Part shown: piece by piece, positions 44,776 through 54,076 of the stretch
Numbering within the stretch: position 1 is the first letter of the stretch
Layout: each line of letters begins with the position of its first letter
From: Pseudomonas mohnii
GTDB lineage: Bacteria; Pseudomonadota; Gammaproteobacteria; Pseudomonadales; Pseudomonadaceae
Reading direction: 5' to 3'
Assembly: GCF_900105115.1 (NCBI RefSeq)
Contig: NZ_FNRV01000001.1
Span: forward strand, 3,643,501 to 3,707,500
DNA: 64,000 bases
The notes under the pieces: generated by a model
Told to the model about the DNA's origin: nothing
Database searches by the model: none
What the model saw: the letters and a program-made list of their open reading frames with translations, nothing else
Translations under genes and position numbers: made by a program

Positions 44776-45630
44776 ATGACCAATTCTTTGCAACCTGCAT
44801 ATGCTCTGGTCCCGGGTGCGAACCTGGAGGCTTATGTGCACACGGTGAACAGCATTCCGTTGCTGACGCCGGAGCAGGAGCGTGAACTGGCCGAGAGTCT
44901 CTACTATGAGCAGGATCTTGAGGCGGCTCGGCAGATGGTGCTCGCCCACCTGCGTTTTGTCGTTCATATCGCCCGTAGCTATTCCGGCTACGGTCTGGCT
45001 CAGGCTGACCTGATCCAGGAAGGTAACGTCGGCCTGATGAAGGCCGTGAAGCGCTTCAACCCGGAAATGGGCGTGCGCCTGGTGTCCTTTGCCGTGCACT
45101 GGATCAAGGCGGAAATCCACGAATTCATCCTGCGCAACTGGCGGATCGTGAAGGTCGCGACCACCAAGGCCCAGCGCAAGCTCTTCTTCAACCTGCGCAG
45201 TCAGAAGAAACGTCTGGCCTGGTTGAACAACGAGGAAGTCCATCGCGTGGCGGAAAGCCTCGGTGTAGAGCCGCGGGAAGTGCGCGAGATGGAAAGTCGC
45301 CTGACCGGCCATGACATGGCCTTCGACCCGGCTGCCGAAGCTGACGACGACAGTGCTTTCCAGTCGCCGGCCAACTACCTGGAAGACCACCGGTACGACC
45401 CGGCTCGTCAACTGGAAGATGCCGACTGGAGCGACAATTCCAATCACAACCTGCACGAAGCGCTGGAAGTGCTGGACGACCGCAGCCGAGACATCCTCTA
45501 TCAGCGTTGGCTGGCAGAGGAAAAAGCCACGCTGCACGACCTGGCGCAGAAGTACAACGTGTCGGCCGAGCGTATTCGTCAGCTCGAGAAGAGCGCGATG
45601 AACAAACTCAAGTTGTCGATTGCGGCGTAA
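44776..45630 (+). CDS. rpoH: RNA polymerase heat-shock sigma factor RpoH (sigma-32)
   Basis: A 284-residue sigma-70 family protein: region 2 ([36 protein letters not shown] with the core-binding and -10 residues), the RpoH box QRKLFFNLR at about 133-141, and region 4 [22 protein letters not shown]. The ATG at 44776 follows a strong GGAGG; longer in-frame starts lie in the leader. In related bacteria the 5' mRNA folds over the start as a thermosensor; the 113-bp leader from ftsX is long enough for this, but I have not folded it. Confidence 0.97.
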   Translation: MTNSLQPAYALVPGANLEAYVHTVNSIPLLTPEQERELAESLYYEQDLEAARQMVLAHLRFVVHIARSYSGYGLAQADLIQEGNVGLMKAVKRFNPEMGVRLVSFAVHWIKAEIHEFILRNWRIVKVATTKAQRKLFFNLRSQKKRLAWLNNEEVHRVAESLGVEPREVREMESRLTGHDMAFDPAAEADDDSAFQSPANYLEDHRYDPARQLEDADWSDNSNHNLHEALEVLDDRSRDILYQRWLAEEKATLHDLAQKYNVSAERIRQLEKSAMNKLKLSIAA

Positions 45631-45647
45631 CCGGCAAGCAGGCAATA

Positions 45648-45681
45648 AAAAACGCCCCGATCATTGATCGGGGCGTTTTTG
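45648..45681 (+). terminator. Intrinsic terminator after rpoH
   Basis: AACGCCCCGATCA, then TGATCGGGGCGTT with a one-to-two-base loop, followed by TTTGTTT. It starts 18 bp after the rpoH stop and has an A-run on the other side, so it could also stop transcripts from the minus strand. Confidence 0.93.
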
Positions 45682-45704
45682 TTTCTGGCCTCACACATAC
45701 CCAA

Positions 45705-45732
45705 TGTGGGAGCGAGCAGGCTCGCTCCCACA
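45705..45732. repeat. Collapsed REP palindrome (perfect, 28 bp)
   Basis: TGTGGGAGCGAG-CAGG-CTCGCTCCCACA. It corresponds to the two outer parts of a REP doublet joined without spacer. It lies between the rpoH terminator and the end of mtgA. Confidence 0.85.
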
Positions 45733-45745
45733 GGGGATACGCATG

Positions 45746-46468
45746 TTACTGAGACCACGGCGCCCGACGGGAATCGTTCAGTCCAATCAAATAACTGTCT
45801 CCCCCCAGCTGGCTCATCTGCTGCCGTATCCACCCCGCACGCCGCGAAACGTACGAAGTCGGATGGCTGGCGCTCCACACGCGCGGGTTTGGCAGCACGG
45901 CAGCCAATAGACTCGATTGCTGGCGGCTGAGGTTTTTCGCGCTGATGCCAAAATGATGTCGTGCAGCGGCCTCGGCACCAAATACCCCGTCATCCCACTC
46001 GACGCTGTTGAGATACACCTCAAGAATTCGCTGCTTGGGCCAGAACACTTCGATCAGCCCGGTAAACCAGGCCTCCAGGCCTTTGCGCAACCAGCTGCGA
46101 CCTGACCACAGGAACAGGTTTTTCGAGACCTGCTGGCTCAGGGTGCTGGCGCCGCGAACCGTACCGCCGAGCTCGTTATGGGCCAGTGCGGCCTGGATCG
46201 CCCCGAAGTCAAAGCCCCAGTGCTCCGGGAATTTCTGATCTTCCCCGGCGATTACCGCGACTTTCAGGTCGTCCGAGATTTCATCCCAGGGCTTCCAGGT
46301 GCGTTGCAGGTCAATGGGCTCGCCGTTGAACCACGATTCAATCTTGCGTTCGACCATCAATGCCGTACCCGGTGGCGGCACTACGCGAAAGATCAGCACC
46401 AGCAATACGCTGCCGCCCATGAACCAGAGCACGGCCTTCGTGAAACGACGGAAATATATACGCAGCAT
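45746..46468 (-). CDS. mtgA: Monofunctional biosynthetic peptidoglycan transglycosylase
   Basis: MtgA polymerises lipid II glycan strands at the inner membrane. The 240-residue protein has one N-terminal membrane anchor (VLWFMGGSVLLVLIF) and a GT51 domain with catalytic Glu76 in AGEDQKFPEHWGFDF and the second motif GASTLSQQVSKNLFLW. No transpeptidase domain is present. It converges on rpoH and diverges from the DUF423 gene. Confidence 0.96.
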   Translation of the reverse strand: MLRIYFRRFTKAVLWFMGGSVLLVLIFRVVPPPGTALMVERKIESWFNGEPIDLQRTWKPWDEISDDLKVAVIAGEDQKFPEHWGFDFGAIQAALAHNELGGTVRGASTLSQQVSKNLFLWSGRSWLRKGLEAWFTGLIEVFWPKQRILEVYLNSVEWDDGVFGAEAAARHHFGISAKNLSRQQSSLLAAVLPNPRVWSASHPTSYVSRRAGWIRQQMSQLGGDSYLIGLNDSRRAPWSQ

Positions 46469-46542
46469 AGAGATGGCTTGGCCGAACCCGTTGAGCGGGC
46501 CATTATACAGACCCTGTTGATTGCGTCTGACTGGAGTTCTTC

Positions 46543-46923
46543 ATGCTGCGTGGCTTTCTGATGCTGGCCGCTTTTTTCGGTTTCACCGGTGTCGGCCTTG
46601 GCGCGTTCGCCGCCCACGGTCTGAAAAATCGCCTGAGTGCCGAGTACCTGGCCATTTTCCACACCGGCGTCACCTATCAGCTGGTGCATACCCTGGCGTT
46701 GCTGGGTGTGGCGCTGCTGGCCACGCAGATTCCCGGTCGACTGATCACCTGGGCCGGTGCGTCCTTTGCCATCGGCATCCTGCTGTTCTCCGGCAGCCTG
46801 TACGTGCTGACGCTGACAGGCTTTAGCAAGCTTGGCATCATCACGCCTTTTGGCGGCCTGGCATTCCTGGTTGGCTGGTTTTGCCTGGGCCTTGCCGCCT
46901 GGCGCTTGCAGCTTACCGCTTGA
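46543..46923 (+). CDS. DUF423 family small membrane protein
   Basis: A 126-residue protein with four hydrophobic segments and the family start LMLAAFFGFTGVGLGAFAAHGLK, with YQLVHTLALL near 44 and GGLAFLVGWFCLGLAA near the end. DUF423 (YgdD-like) proteins sit in the inner membrane; their role is not known. It is followed by thiS after 71 bp on the same strand. Confidence 0.88.
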   Translation: MLRGFLMLAAFFGFTGVGLGAFAAHGLKNRLSAEYLAIFHTGVTYQLVHTLALLGVALLATQIPGRLITWAGASFAIGILLFSGSLYVLTLTGFSKLGIITPFGGLAFLVGWFCLGLAAWRLQLTA

Positions 46924-46933
46924 CGCTTGTTGC

Positions 46934-46962
46934 TGACCTTTAGGTCACGATCGGGCTAGAAT
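46934..46962 (+). promoter_or_regulatory. Palindrome TGACCT-TT-AGGTCA and possible -10 before thiS
   Basis: A perfect 6-bp inverted repeat at 46934-46947 is followed 10 bp later by TAGAAT (46957-46962), a good -10 hexamer, 33 bp before the thiS start. The palindrome would lie over the spacer and -35 area. No thiamine-riboswitch (TPP) sequence is visible in this short leader. Confidence 0.35.
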
Positions 46963-46994
46963 GCCAGCCCCTAAAAATGATGGCGGCATCCGGC

Positions 46995-47195
46995 ATGCGC
47001 ATTCAGTTGAACGGCGAATCCTTTGAACTGCCCGACGGTGAAACCGTTGCGGCCCTGCTGACCCGTCTGGACCTGACCGGACGCCGGGTGGCGGTGGAAC
47101 TCAATCTGGATATCGTTCCGCGCAGTCAGCATGCCGATACCACGCTCAACGACGGCGACAGCGTCGAAGTCGTGCATGCCATCGGCGGCGGCTAG
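46995..47195 (+). CDS. thiS: Sulfur carrier protein ThiS
   Basis: A 66-residue ubiquitin-fold carrier ending in the required Gly-Gly (HAIGGG). Its C-terminus is adenylated, then made a thiocarboxylate that gives sulfur to the thiazole ring of thiamine on ThiG. The start at 46995 ([12 protein letters not shown]) is chosen because it opens on the first beta strand; two earlier ATG-type starts add six residues. thiG follows 60 bp downstream. Confidence 0.93.
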   Translation: MRIQLNGESFELPDGETVAALLTRLDLTGRRVAVELNLDIVPRSQHADTTLNDGDSVEVVHAIGGG

Positions 47196-47255
47196 CCGTC
47201 TGGCCCGCATGGGCCGACAATTCTGCAAGACCCTCACTCCTACAGAGGATTTCCC

Positions 47256-48050
47256 ATGAGCATCGTTCGTAGCGACAAGCCTTTCGTCCTGGCCGGTCGT
47301 ACTTACCAGTCGCGTTTGCTGGTGGGTACCGGCAAATACCGTGACATGGAAGAAACCCGCCTGGCCATCGAGGCCTCGGGTGCCGAGATCGTCACTTTCG
47401 CCGTGCGTCGTACCAACCTTGGTCAGAACGAGAGCGAACCGAACCTGCTGGATTTCCTGTCGCCGGATCGCTACACCTTTCTGCCGAACACCGCCGGTTG
47501 CTACGACGCTGTCGAGGCCGTGCGCACCTGCCGTCTGGCCCGTGAGCTGCTCGATGGTCACAACCTGGTGAAACTGGAAGTGCTGGCGGACCAGAAAACC
47601 CTGTTCCCCAACGTGATCGAAACCCTCAAGGCCGCCGAGTCGCTGGTCAAGGAAGGCTTCGACGTGATGGTTTACACCAGCGACGACCCGATCATCGCCC
47701 GGCAACTGGCGGAAATCGGCTGCATCGCGGTGATGCCGCTGGCCGGTCTGATCGGTTCGGGCCTGGGGATCTGCAACCCGTACAACCTGCAGATCATCCT
47801 TGAAGAAGCCAAAATCCCGGTGCTGGTGGATGCCGGGGTCGGTACCGCTTCCGACGCTACCATCTCCATGGAACTGGGTTGTGACGCTGTGCTGATGAAC
47901 TCGGCGATCGCCCACGCCCAACAGCCGATCATGATGGCTGAAGCCATGAAACACGCCATCGTTGCGGGCCGTTTGGCTTACCTCGCTGGCCGCATGCCAA
48001 AAAAACTCTATGCCAGCGCCTCTTCGCCGCTGGATGGTCTGATCAAGTAA
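47256..48050 (+). CDS. thiG: Thiazole synthase ThiG
   Basis: ThiG joins deoxyxylulose phosphate, dehydroglycine and ThiS thiocarboxylate to form the thiamine thiazole. The 264-residue TIM barrel shows [15 protein letters not shown] near 20-34, the Schiff-base Lys in LVKLEVLAD near 108, and [25 protein letters not shown] near 195-218. An AGAGGA ribosome site precedes the ATG. It pairs with thiS upstream, and trmB follows 9 bp later. Confidence 0.97.
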   Translation: MSIVRSDKPFVLAGRTYQSRLLVGTGKYRDMEETRLAIEASGAEIVTFAVRRTNLGQNESEPNLLDFLSPDRYTFLPNTAGCYDAVEAVRTCRLARELLDGHNLVKLEVLADQKTLFPNVIETLKAAESLVKEGFDVMVYTSDDPIIARQLAEIGCIAVMPLAGLIGSGLGICNPYNLQIILEEAKIPVLVDAGVGTASDATISMELGCDAVLMNSAIAHAQQPIMMAEAMKHAIVAGRLAYLAGRMPKKLYASASSPLDGLIK

Positions 48051-48059
48051 GAGCCATTG

Positions 48060-48785
48060 ATGACTGAATCGAACGACACGCCTATCCAGACGGAAGAAGG
48101 CGACGAGCGCCAACACCGCCGCATCAAGAGTTTCGTGATGCGTGCCGGGCGCATGACCGAAGGCCAGCAACGTGGCCTGGAGCAGGGCACGCCGCTGTTC
48201 GTGCTGCCCCTGGCCGACGCGCCGGTGGACTTCGACCAGGTGTTCGGTCGCTCGGCACCGCGCTCGCTGGAAATCGGTTTCGGCATGGGCCATTCGCTGC
48301 TGGAAATGGCGGCAGCTTCGCCGGAGCAGGATTTCATCGGCGTCGAAGTGCACCGTCCGGGCGTTGGTGCGTTGCTCAACGGCGTGCTGACCCAGGGTTT
48401 GACCAACCTGCGGGTCTACGATTGCGATGCCATCGAAGTGCTCAACCGTTGCGTGGCCGACAACAGCCTTGATCGCCTGATGCTGTTTTTCCCGGACCCG
48501 TGGCACAAGAGCCGCCATCACAAGCGTCGTATCGTTCAGGCGTCGTTCGCCGAGTTGGTACGCAGCAAGTTGAAGGTCGGCGGTGTGCTGCACATGGCCA
48601 CCGACTGGGAGCCGTACGCTGAATACATGCTGGAAGTGATGAACGTCGCGCCGGGTTATCGCAACCTGGCCGAAGACGGCAAGTGTGTACCACGCCCGGC
48701 CGAGCGGCCGATCACCAAGTTCGAACGCCGTGGCGAGCGTCTTGGGCATGGTGTATGGGACTTGAAGTTCGAAAAGCTGTCGTAG
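48060..48785 (+). CDS. trmB: tRNA (guanine46-N7)-methyltransferase
   Basis: TrmB makes m7G46 in tRNA with SAM. The 241-residue protein has the SAM site [15 protein letters not shown], the [15 protein letters not shown] signature near 145-159 and the C-terminal [17 protein letters not shown], all typical. ATG at 48060 is preferred over the TTG one codon earlier. Its TAG stop (48783-48785) lies in the first bases of a REP doublet, which also provides a terminator-like hairpin. Confidence 0.96.
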   Translation: MTESNDTPIQTEEGDERQHRRIKSFVMRAGRMTEGQQRGLEQGTPLFVLPLADAPVDFDQVFGRSAPRSLEIGFGMGHSLLEMAAASPEQDFIGVEVHRPGVGALLNGVLTQGLTNLRVYDCDAIEVLNRCVADNSLDRLMLFFPDPWHKSRHHKRRIVQASFAELVRSKLKVGGVLHMATDWEPYAEYMLEVMNVAPGYRNLAEDGKCVPRPAERPITKFERRGERLGHGVWDLKFEKLS

Positions 48786-48882
48786 GAGCGAGCCTGCTCG
48801 CGAAAAACCAGAGAGCAACGCGGGGCCCCAGATGCCCCGCGTTTTCGTTAACGATCATCGCGAGCAGGCTCGCTCCTACAGT
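48782..48882. repeat. REP doublet (REPIN) overlapping the trmB stop codon
   Basis: Outer flanks CGTAGGAGCGAG and CTCGCTCCTACAG; stems GCGAGCCTGCTCGCG and CGCGAGCAGGCTCGC. The inverted spacer part CGTTAACGATCATCG relates it to the long-spacer family. The TAG of the REP flank is the trmB stop. Confidence 0.92.
48817..48850 (+). terminator. Terminator-like hairpin inside the REPIN, after trmB
   Basis: AACGCGGGGC (48817-48826), loop CCCAGAT, GCCCCGCGTT (48834-48843), then TTCGTT. A perfect 10-bp GC-rich stem followed by a short T-rich tail, 31 bp after the trmB stop. Confidence 0.75.
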
Positions 48883-48903
48883 GGTTGTTCCGTGTAGCTG
48901 AAA

Positions 48904-49227
48904 TCAGCGGCGGTCAGCGACGACGCCGATCAGCACCAGCACCACCAGCAACACCGGCGCCAGGCTGTAGTTGTTGAATTGGCTCAAGCCCCGAACGATC
49001 CACGGCGTGGCGTAGATCAGGGCGGCGCCGCTGCCGATCATGCACAGCAGGGCCATCAGCGGCACGCGCAAGGCGCCGGCGATGCTGCCCAGTCGTTGGT
49101 CGACCCAGCCCTTGAAATCCGCGCCGAACAGCACCAGCAGACAGCCCATCAGAGCCAGGGCGATCTCCGAGAGATTGCTGCGGCTCCAGCGAGAAACGGT
49201 GGCGAGCAGGTCGAGTACCAGATCCAT
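48904..49227 (-). CDS. DUF3392 family small membrane protein
   Basis: A 107-residue protein with three hydrophobic segments (EIALALMGCLLVLFGADF; VPLMALLCMIGSGAALIYA; YSLAPVLLVVLVLIGVVA). It matches the DUF3392 family, whose role is unknown. It is the last gene of a long minus-strand series, 9 bp after hemW, so it is probably co-transcribed with hemW and rdgB. Confidence 0.8.
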   Translation of the reverse strand: MDLVLDLLATVSRWSRSNLSEIALALMGCLLVLFGADFKGWVDQRLGSIAGALRVPLMALLCMIGSGAALIYATPWIVRGLSQFNNYSLAPVLLVVLVLIGVVADRR

Positions 49228-49236
49228 TCGATTTCC

Positions 49237-50442
49237 TTATGTCAGAAACTTCTGCAGCAAGTCGTTGAGGAATAGCTGTCCGCGCTCGGTAGCCGCCAGA
49301 CGTGACGGTTCGACCTGCAACAGGCCGCTTTGTTCTGCCTCGCGGCGAGCTTCGGCCAGGGTGTCCAGGGGCAGTCCGGTGCGTTCCGGATACAGCCGCG
49401 ATTCGACCCCTTCGGTCAGGCGCAGGGCATTCATCAGGAACTCGAACGGCATCTCATCGTTGGTCAGGGCTTTCTCGCCCGCCTGGAAGCTTTTGGCAGG
49501 GTTGAGGTAGTCCTTCGGCAGGCGAGTCTTCCAGGTGCGCACGATGCGCCCGTCCGGATGGCTGAGCTTGCCGTGGGCACCGGCACCGATGCCAATGAAG
49601 TCGCCGAAACTCCAGTAATTGAGGTTGTGCCGTGCCGGGCGGCCCGGTTGGGCGTAGGCCGAGACCTCGTACTGCGCGTAACCGTGTTCGGCCAGCAGTG
49701 CCTGGCCGGCTTCCTGAATGTCCCACAACGTGTCGTCTTCCGGCAGCGTCGGCGGCTGGTTCCAGAACACGGTGTTCGGCTCCAGGGTCAACTGATACCA
49801 GGAAAGGTGGGTCGGCTTCAGGGCGATGGCCTGGCGCAGGTCGCTCAGGGCGTCCTCCAGGGACTGGTCCGGCAGACCGTGCATCAAGTCCAGATTGAAG
49901 TTGTCGAACCCGGCCTGGCGAGCCATGCCCGCGGCTCGCACCGCTTCGTCGCCGTTGTGGATTCGCCCCAGGGCCTCGAGCTTTGCTTGCTGGAAGCTCT
50001 GGATGCCGATCGACAGGCGATTGATGCCGAGCGCCCGGTAGGCGACGAATTTCTCTTGTTCGAAGGTGCCGGGGTTGGCTTCCAGGGTGATTTCGATGTC
50101 GTGGGCAAACGGGATGCGCTGTTCAACGCCTTCGAGCAATCGCCCCAACGCGGCGGCGCTGAACAGGCTCGGTGTGCCGCCACCGAAGAAAATCGAACTC
50201 AACTCGCGACCGTAGACGGCGTGCAGGTCCTGATCAAGATCGGCCAGTAAGGCGTCGACGTACTCTTCTTCCGGCAGCACCGGGCTGGCGGTATGGGAGT
50301 TGAAGTCGCAGTAAGGGCATTTGCGCACACACCACGGGATGTGGATGTACAGCGCCAGGGGTGGCAGTACCGGCAGAGCCGCCCGAGGCGATTGCGCGGC
50401 ACCGCCGAAGATCAGCGGTGACGCGGAGCGGTCGTGGGTCAT
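49237..50442 (-). CDS. hemW: Radical SAM haem chaperone HemW
   Basis: A 401-residue radical SAM protein with the 4Fe-4S/SAM motif Cys38-VRK-Cys42-PY-Cys45 in [14 protein letters not shown] and an extra Cys-type Phe position as in HemW. The GGGTPSLFS motif near 105 and the HemN_C domain follow. HemW inserts haem into respiratory enzymes; older annotations as a coproporphyrinogen oxidase are now doubted. The ATG at 50442 overlaps the rdgB stop by 4 bp; a longer start would overlap rdgB further. Confidence 0.93.
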   Translation of the reverse strand: MTHDRSASPLIFGGAAQSPRAALPVLPPLALYIHIPWCVRKCPYCDFNSHTASPVLPEEEYVDALLADLDQDLHAVYGRELSSIFFGGGTPSLFSAAALGRLLEGVEQRIPFAHDIEITLEANPGTFEQEKFVAYRALGINRLSIGIQSFQQAKLEALGRIHNGDEAVRAAGMARQAGFDNFNLDLMHGLPDQSLEDALSDLRQAIALKPTHLSWYQLTLEPNTVFWNQPPTLPEDDTLWDIQEAGQALLAEHGYAQYEVSAYAQPGRPARHNLNYWSFGDFIGIGAGAHGKLSHPDGRIVRTWKTRLPKDYLNPAKSFQAGEKALTNDEMPFEFLMNALRLTEGVESRLYPERTGLPLDTLAEARREAEQSGLLQVEPSRLAATERGQLFLNDLLQKFLT

Positions 50443-51035
50443 TTCAGGCCCAGACGCTGGCGCAGCAGATCCATTGCGCGGGCGCGGTGACTGATCTGGT
50501 TCTTGTCGCCCGGGCTCAGCTCGGCGCTGGAGCAATCGCGCTCCGGCACCCAGAACAGCGGGTCGTAGCCAAAGCCGTGTTCACCGCTGGCCTCCGTCAG
50601 GATGCGACCGTGCCACAGGCCTTCGCAGAGAATCGGCAGCGGATCGTCGGCGTGTCGCACCAAGGCCAGCACACAGACGAACTGCGCGCCGCGCTCGGCC
50701 TCGGGCACGTCCTTCAGGACGTCCAGCAGCTTGGCGTTGTTCGCCGCATCGCCCTTGCCGTCGGCATAGCGCGCCGAGTAGATGCCCGGCGCACCGCCGA
50801 GGAAGTCCACCGCCAGCCCGGAATCGTCGGCCAGCGCCGGCAGGCCGGAAATGCGCGCGGCGTTGCGGGCCTTGAGAATGGCGTTCTCGACGAACGACAG
50901 TCCGGTTTCTTCAGGCTCGACCTGGCTGAACTCGCCGATCGAGCGCAGTTGCACCGATTCGCCGAGCATGGCCTGGAGTTCCTTGAGTTTGCCGGCGTTG
51001 TGGCTGGCCAGTACGAGTTGCGTGAAGTTGATCAT
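50439..51035 (-). CDS. rdgB: Non-canonical purine NTP pyrophosphatase (dITP/XTP)
   Basis: RdgB hydrolyses ITP, dITP and XTP to monophosphates and so keeps deaminated purines out of DNA. The 198-residue protein has the family motifs [14 protein letters not shown] at 7-20, [23 protein letters not shown] near 66-88, [11 protein letters not shown] near 150 and ISHRARAM near the end. It overlaps by 4 bp both the DUF4426 stop and the hemW start. Confidence 0.96.
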   Translation of the reverse strand: MINFTQLVLASHNAGKLKELQAMLGESVQLRSIGEFSQVEPEETGLSFVENAILKARNAARISGLPALADDSGLAVDFLGGAPGIYSARYADGKGDAANNAKLLDVLKDVPEAERGAQFVCVLALVRHADDPLPILCEGLWHGRILTEASGEHGFGYDPLFWVPERDCSSAELSPGDKNQISHRARAMDLLRQRLGLK

Positions 51036-51466
51036 TCGCCGGGGAAGAGCTCTTGGTTGAAATTGATGGTGTTGATTTTGTCACCGGTCTGCACCTTGAT
51101 TTCGAAGGTGCGGGTTTCCTGTTGAGGCACAGGGTACTGGGCGATGTAGTAAACGGCGCCTTGCTCGGTGATCTGTTTAAAGATCAATGGCACGCTCTGG
51201 CTGGTCAGGTCTTTGACCGAGCCGCTCACTTGCGCCATCTGCGGCTTGCCGTCCTTGATCACCGAAATATTGATGACGCCCTGATTCTTGCTGCGAATGA
51301 GTTCGGCCGACTTGGCGATGTCCGGCGTCAGGTACGTGGAGTTGAAGGTGTTGTAGTGCACCGTCATGTCGCCAAAGGTTTCCTGGCGTTCGCCCTTGAT
51401 GACATCAGCAGCCATGGCCGTGACGCTCAGGCAGGCGGTGAGTAAAAACAGCGCTAGACGACCCAT
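51032..51466 (-). CDS. DUF4426 periplasmic protein
   Basis: A 144-residue secreted protein with signal peptide [19 protein letters not shown] and a beta-rich body ([22 protein letters not shown]). It matches DUF4426, a family found beside metW and rdgB in pseudomonads, as I recall, but without known function. The ATG at 51466 has a GAGGAG site and a clean signal peptide; a longer start reads into metW. Its place between methionine genes and rdgB looks like operon order rather than function. Confidence 0.82.
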   Translation of the reverse strand: MGRLALFLLTACLSVTAMAADVIKGERQETFGDMTVHYNTFNSTYLTPDIAKSAELIRSKNQGVINISVIKDGKPQMAQVSGSVKDLTSQSVPLIFKQITEQGAVYYIAQYPVPQQETRTFEIKVQTGDKINTINFNQELFPGE

Positions 51467-51491
51467 GATTTTCTCCTCGGAATGTGGTGAT

Positions 51492-52112
51492 TCAGACCGC
51501 GACCTTGTGGTCCGCAAGCCCCGGGCTGCTGACGCGGTAGATACCGATCTCACCTAACAGATTAGGCCATAGCTTACTGGCCCACCCGTGCCGATGCTGT
51601 TGATCCACGGCAAGCCGATCAATGACCTTGGCTTCACGTTCGCGACACAAGGCTTCAAAGTCTTCGAAAGTGCAGAAGTGGATGTTCGGCGTGTTGTACC
51701 AGGTGTACGGCAGAAACTCGGAAACCGGCATCCGTCCCTTGCTGGCCAGGTACCAGCGGCACCGCCAGTGACCGAAGTTGGGGAAGGTGATGATGCACTG
51801 GCGACCGACCCGTAGCATTTCGTCGAGGATCTTGTCCGGGTAATGCACCGCCTGCAGCGCCTGGGTCATGACCACGACGTCGAAGCTGTTGCTGGCAAAG
51901 TTGCCCAGGCCCTTGTCCAGGTCCTGTTCGATGACATTGATACCCTTGGCCACGCATTCGGCGATGTTGTCCGCGTCGTTTTCCAGGCCATAACCGGTGA
52001 CCTGCTTGTTGTCGCGCAGCCAGGTCAGCAGCTCGCCATCGCCGCAACCGAGGTCGAGCACGCGGCTACCGGCGGGGATCCATTCCTGGATGATTTCCAG
52101 ATCAGCTCTCAT
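51492..52112 (-). CDS. metW: Methionine biosynthesis protein MetW
   Basis: A 206-residue methyltransferase-fold protein: VLDLGCGDGELLTWL is SAM motif I near 19-33, then VVMTQALQAVHYPDKILDEMLRV. MetW acts with MetX in methionine synthesis; in several bacteria it is needed for or stimulates homoserine acyltransferase activity. It starts 7 bp after metX, as usual in Pseudomonas. Confidence 0.94.
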   Translation of the reverse strand: MRADLEIIQEWIPAGSRVLDLGCGDGELLTWLRDNKQVTGYGLENDADNIAECVAKGINVIEQDLDKGLGNFASNSFDVVVMTQALQAVHYPDKILDEMLRVGRQCIITFPNFGHWRCRWYLASKGRMPVSEFLPYTWYNTPNIHFCTFEDFEALCREREAKVIDRLAVDQQHRHGWASKLWPNLLGEIGIYRVSSPGLADHKVAV

Positions 52113-52119
52113 GGCTATC

Positions 52120-53259
52120 TCACAACGTTATGCGGTTCATGTAATTGCCGAACGCCTGCAAGTAGCGCGGGATCGGAATCAGGAAGGCGTCGTGGCCCTG
52201 CGGTGCGTCGATCTCCAGGTAGCAGACGTCCTTGCGCGCGGCCATCAGCGCGTCCACCAGTTCCCGCGAGCGGGCAGGGGAGAAGCGCCAGTCGGTGGTG
52301 AACGACATCACACAGAACTTGGCGGTGGCACCGGCGAAGGTCTTCGCCAGGTCATCATCGAAATTGGCGGCCGGATCGAAGTAATCCAGGGCCTTGGTCA
52401 TCAGCAGGTAAGTGTTGGCGTCGAACCGCCCGGAGAACTCTTCCCCCTGGTAGCGCAGGTAGCTTTCGACCTGGAACTCGACGCTGTGGAAGTCGTAGTT
52501 GAGCTTCTCGCTTTTCAGGCCGCGACCGAATTTTTCGCCCATGGAGTCGTCGGACAGGTAGGTAATGTGCCCGACCATCCGTGCCAGCATCAGCCCGCGC
52601 TTGGGGATCACGCCGTGTTCCTGGAACGAACCGCCATGGAAGTCCGGGTCGGTGAGGATCGCCTGACGTGCCACTTCGTTGAAGGCGATGTTCTGCGCTG
52701 ACAGCTTGGGTGCCGAGGCGATGGCCAGGCAGTGCCGCACGCGGTCCGGGTAAGTGATGGTCCACTGCAGGGCCTGCATGCCGCCCAGGCTGCCGCCGAT
52801 GACGGCTGCCCATTGGCCGATGCCGAGCAAGTCGGCGAGGCGCGCCTGGCTGTGCACCCAGTCTTCCACGGTCAGCACCGGAAAGTCGGCGCCAAACGGC
52901 TTGCCGCTCTCGGGATTGATACTGCTTGGGCCGGTGGAGCCGTTGCAGCCACCGAGGTTGTTCAGGCTGACCACAAAGAACTTGTTGGTGTCGATGGGTT
53001 TGCCGGGGCCGATGCAACTGTCCCACCAACCGGGTTTGCGGTCGTCGGGGCTGTGATAGCCGGCCGCGTGGTGGTGCCCGGACAAGGCGTGACAGATCAG
53101 CACGGCGTTGCTCGCCGTCGCGTTCAGCGTGCCGTAGGTCTCGTAAATCAGGTCATAGGCCGGTAGCGAACGACCGCAGGCCAACGCCAGGGGTTCGCTG
53201 AAGTGCGCCATTTGCGGCGTCACCAGACCAACAGAATCGGGGGGGAAGGCAGCTGGCAT
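52120..53259 (-). CDS. metX: Homoserine O-acyltransferase MetX (succinyl or acetyl)
   Basis: A 379-residue alpha/beta-hydrolase acyltransferase for the first committed step of methionine synthesis. The nucleophile is Ser157 in [12 protein letters not shown]; the catalytic His lies in [12 protein letters not shown] near the C-terminus; [16 protein letters not shown] lies near 101-116. Pseudomonas MetX enzymes are reported to use succinyl-CoA although the family name is acetyltransferase; I did not resolve this from sequence. It heads the run metX-metW-DUF4426-rdgB-hemW-DUF3392. Confidence 0.93.
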   Translation of the reverse strand: MPAAFPPDSVGLVTPQMAHFSEPLALACGRSLPAYDLIYETYGTLNATASNAVLICHALSGHHHAAGYHSPDDRKPGWWDSCIGPGKPIDTNKFFVVSLNNLGGCNGSTGPSSINPESGKPFGADFPVLTVEDWVHSQARLADLLGIGQWAAVIGGSLGGMQALQWTITYPDRVRHCLAIASAPKLSAQNIAFNEVARQAILTDPDFHGGSFQEHGVIPKRGLMLARMVGHITYLSDDSMGEKFGRGLKSEKLNYDFHSVEFQVESYLRYQGEEFSGRFDANTYLLMTKALDYFDPAANFDDDLAKTFAGATAKFCVMSFTTDWRFSPARSRELVDALMAARKDVCYLEIDAPQGHDAFLIPIPRYLQAFGNYMNRITL

Positions 53260-53358
53260 CGACCCTGCTCTCGTTGAAATGAGGCGTAAGTCTAAAGACC
53301 AGTGGGGTTAGCGGCAAGCAAAGGGCGGGCCTGATTTTCCTGAAAGACCGGGGTGCGG

Positions 53359-53430
53359 CCATCGCGGGCAAGCCAGGCTCCCACAGGAGTACAGATTCCC
53401 ATGTGGTGAGCGGGGCTTGCCCGCGATGAG
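53359..53430. repeat. REP doublet with GCGGGC stems
   Basis: Left CGCGGGCAAGCCAGGCTCCCACAGG (slightly worn) and right GTGAGCGGGGCTTGCCCGCGATG. It lies in the 205-bp gap between yggT and metX on the minus strand; nothing else of note is seen in that gap. Confidence 0.78.
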
Positions 53431-53464
53431 CGATGACTCGCTCAACCAGGCCGCCGCATCAGTG

Positions 53465-54055
53465 TCAGATCAGCCCGAACAGCTCTTTTGGCATCAGGGC
53501 GTAGTACGCCAGGCGCGGAATCAGCCAGCTCTGCAGCAACTGCAGCGCGATAAAGGCGAAGATGGGCGAGATGTCGAGGCCGCCCAGGTTCGGAATGATC
53601 CGGCGGAACGGCGCGAGTACCGGTTCAGTGATCTGCTGCACCAGCTCTGCGCCAGGGTTATGGCTGCCCGGAGCGACCCAGGACAGGATCACGCTGATGA
53701 TCATCGCCCAGAACAGGATTTTCAAAAACAGCGCGAAAATGCCGATCAAACCCCATGGCACCAGGAACAGCACGTCCACCTTGTAGCCGCTGAGCAGCAG
53801 GATGACGGCGAACAGCACCATTTGCACGATCAGCGCCAACACCAGCGACGACATGTCCAGCCCGAACATGCTCGGGATGACCCGGCGCAGTGGCTTGAGC
53901 AACGGTTGAGTGGCCTTCACGGCGAACTGGCAGAGCGGGTTGTAGAAGTTCGCCCGCACCAGTTGCAGGATAAAGCGCAACAGCACGACCAGCAGATACA
54001 GGCTGCCCAGGGTTTGAATCACGAAAATGGCAGCGTCATTGAGTCCGAGCATCAT
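53465..54055 (-). CDS. yggT: YggT family membrane protein
   Basis: A 196-residue inner-membrane protein made of two repeated YggT units, each with two helices and a PLLKPLRRVIPSMFGLDMS- or PVLAPFRRIIPNLGGLDIS-type loop (near 60-80 and 150-170). YggT proteins have been linked to osmotic tolerance and to cell-division or membrane organisation, without a settled role. It follows proC by 21 bp in the yggS-proC-yggT order common in bacteria. Confidence 0.92.
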   Translation of the reverse strand: MMLGLNDAAIFVIQTLGSLYLLVVLLRFILQLVRANFYNPLCQFAVKATQPLLKPLRRVIPSMFGLDMSSLVLALIVQMVLFAVILLLSGYKVDVLFLVPWGLIGIFALFLKILFWAMIISVILSWVAPGSHNPGAELVQQITEPVLAPFRRIIPNLGGLDISPIFAFIALQLLQSWLIPRLAYYALMPKELFGLI

Positions 54056-54076
54056 TTATTCCTTTGTAAGAGCTGA

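Noticed and set aside
46924-46994. TPP riboswitch before thiS
   Set aside because: The leader is only about 70 bp and lacks the conserved CTGAGA and related thi-box core.
46971-48818. 615-codon minus-strand open frame
   Set aside because: Antisense of thiS, thiG and trmB, three well-supported genes.
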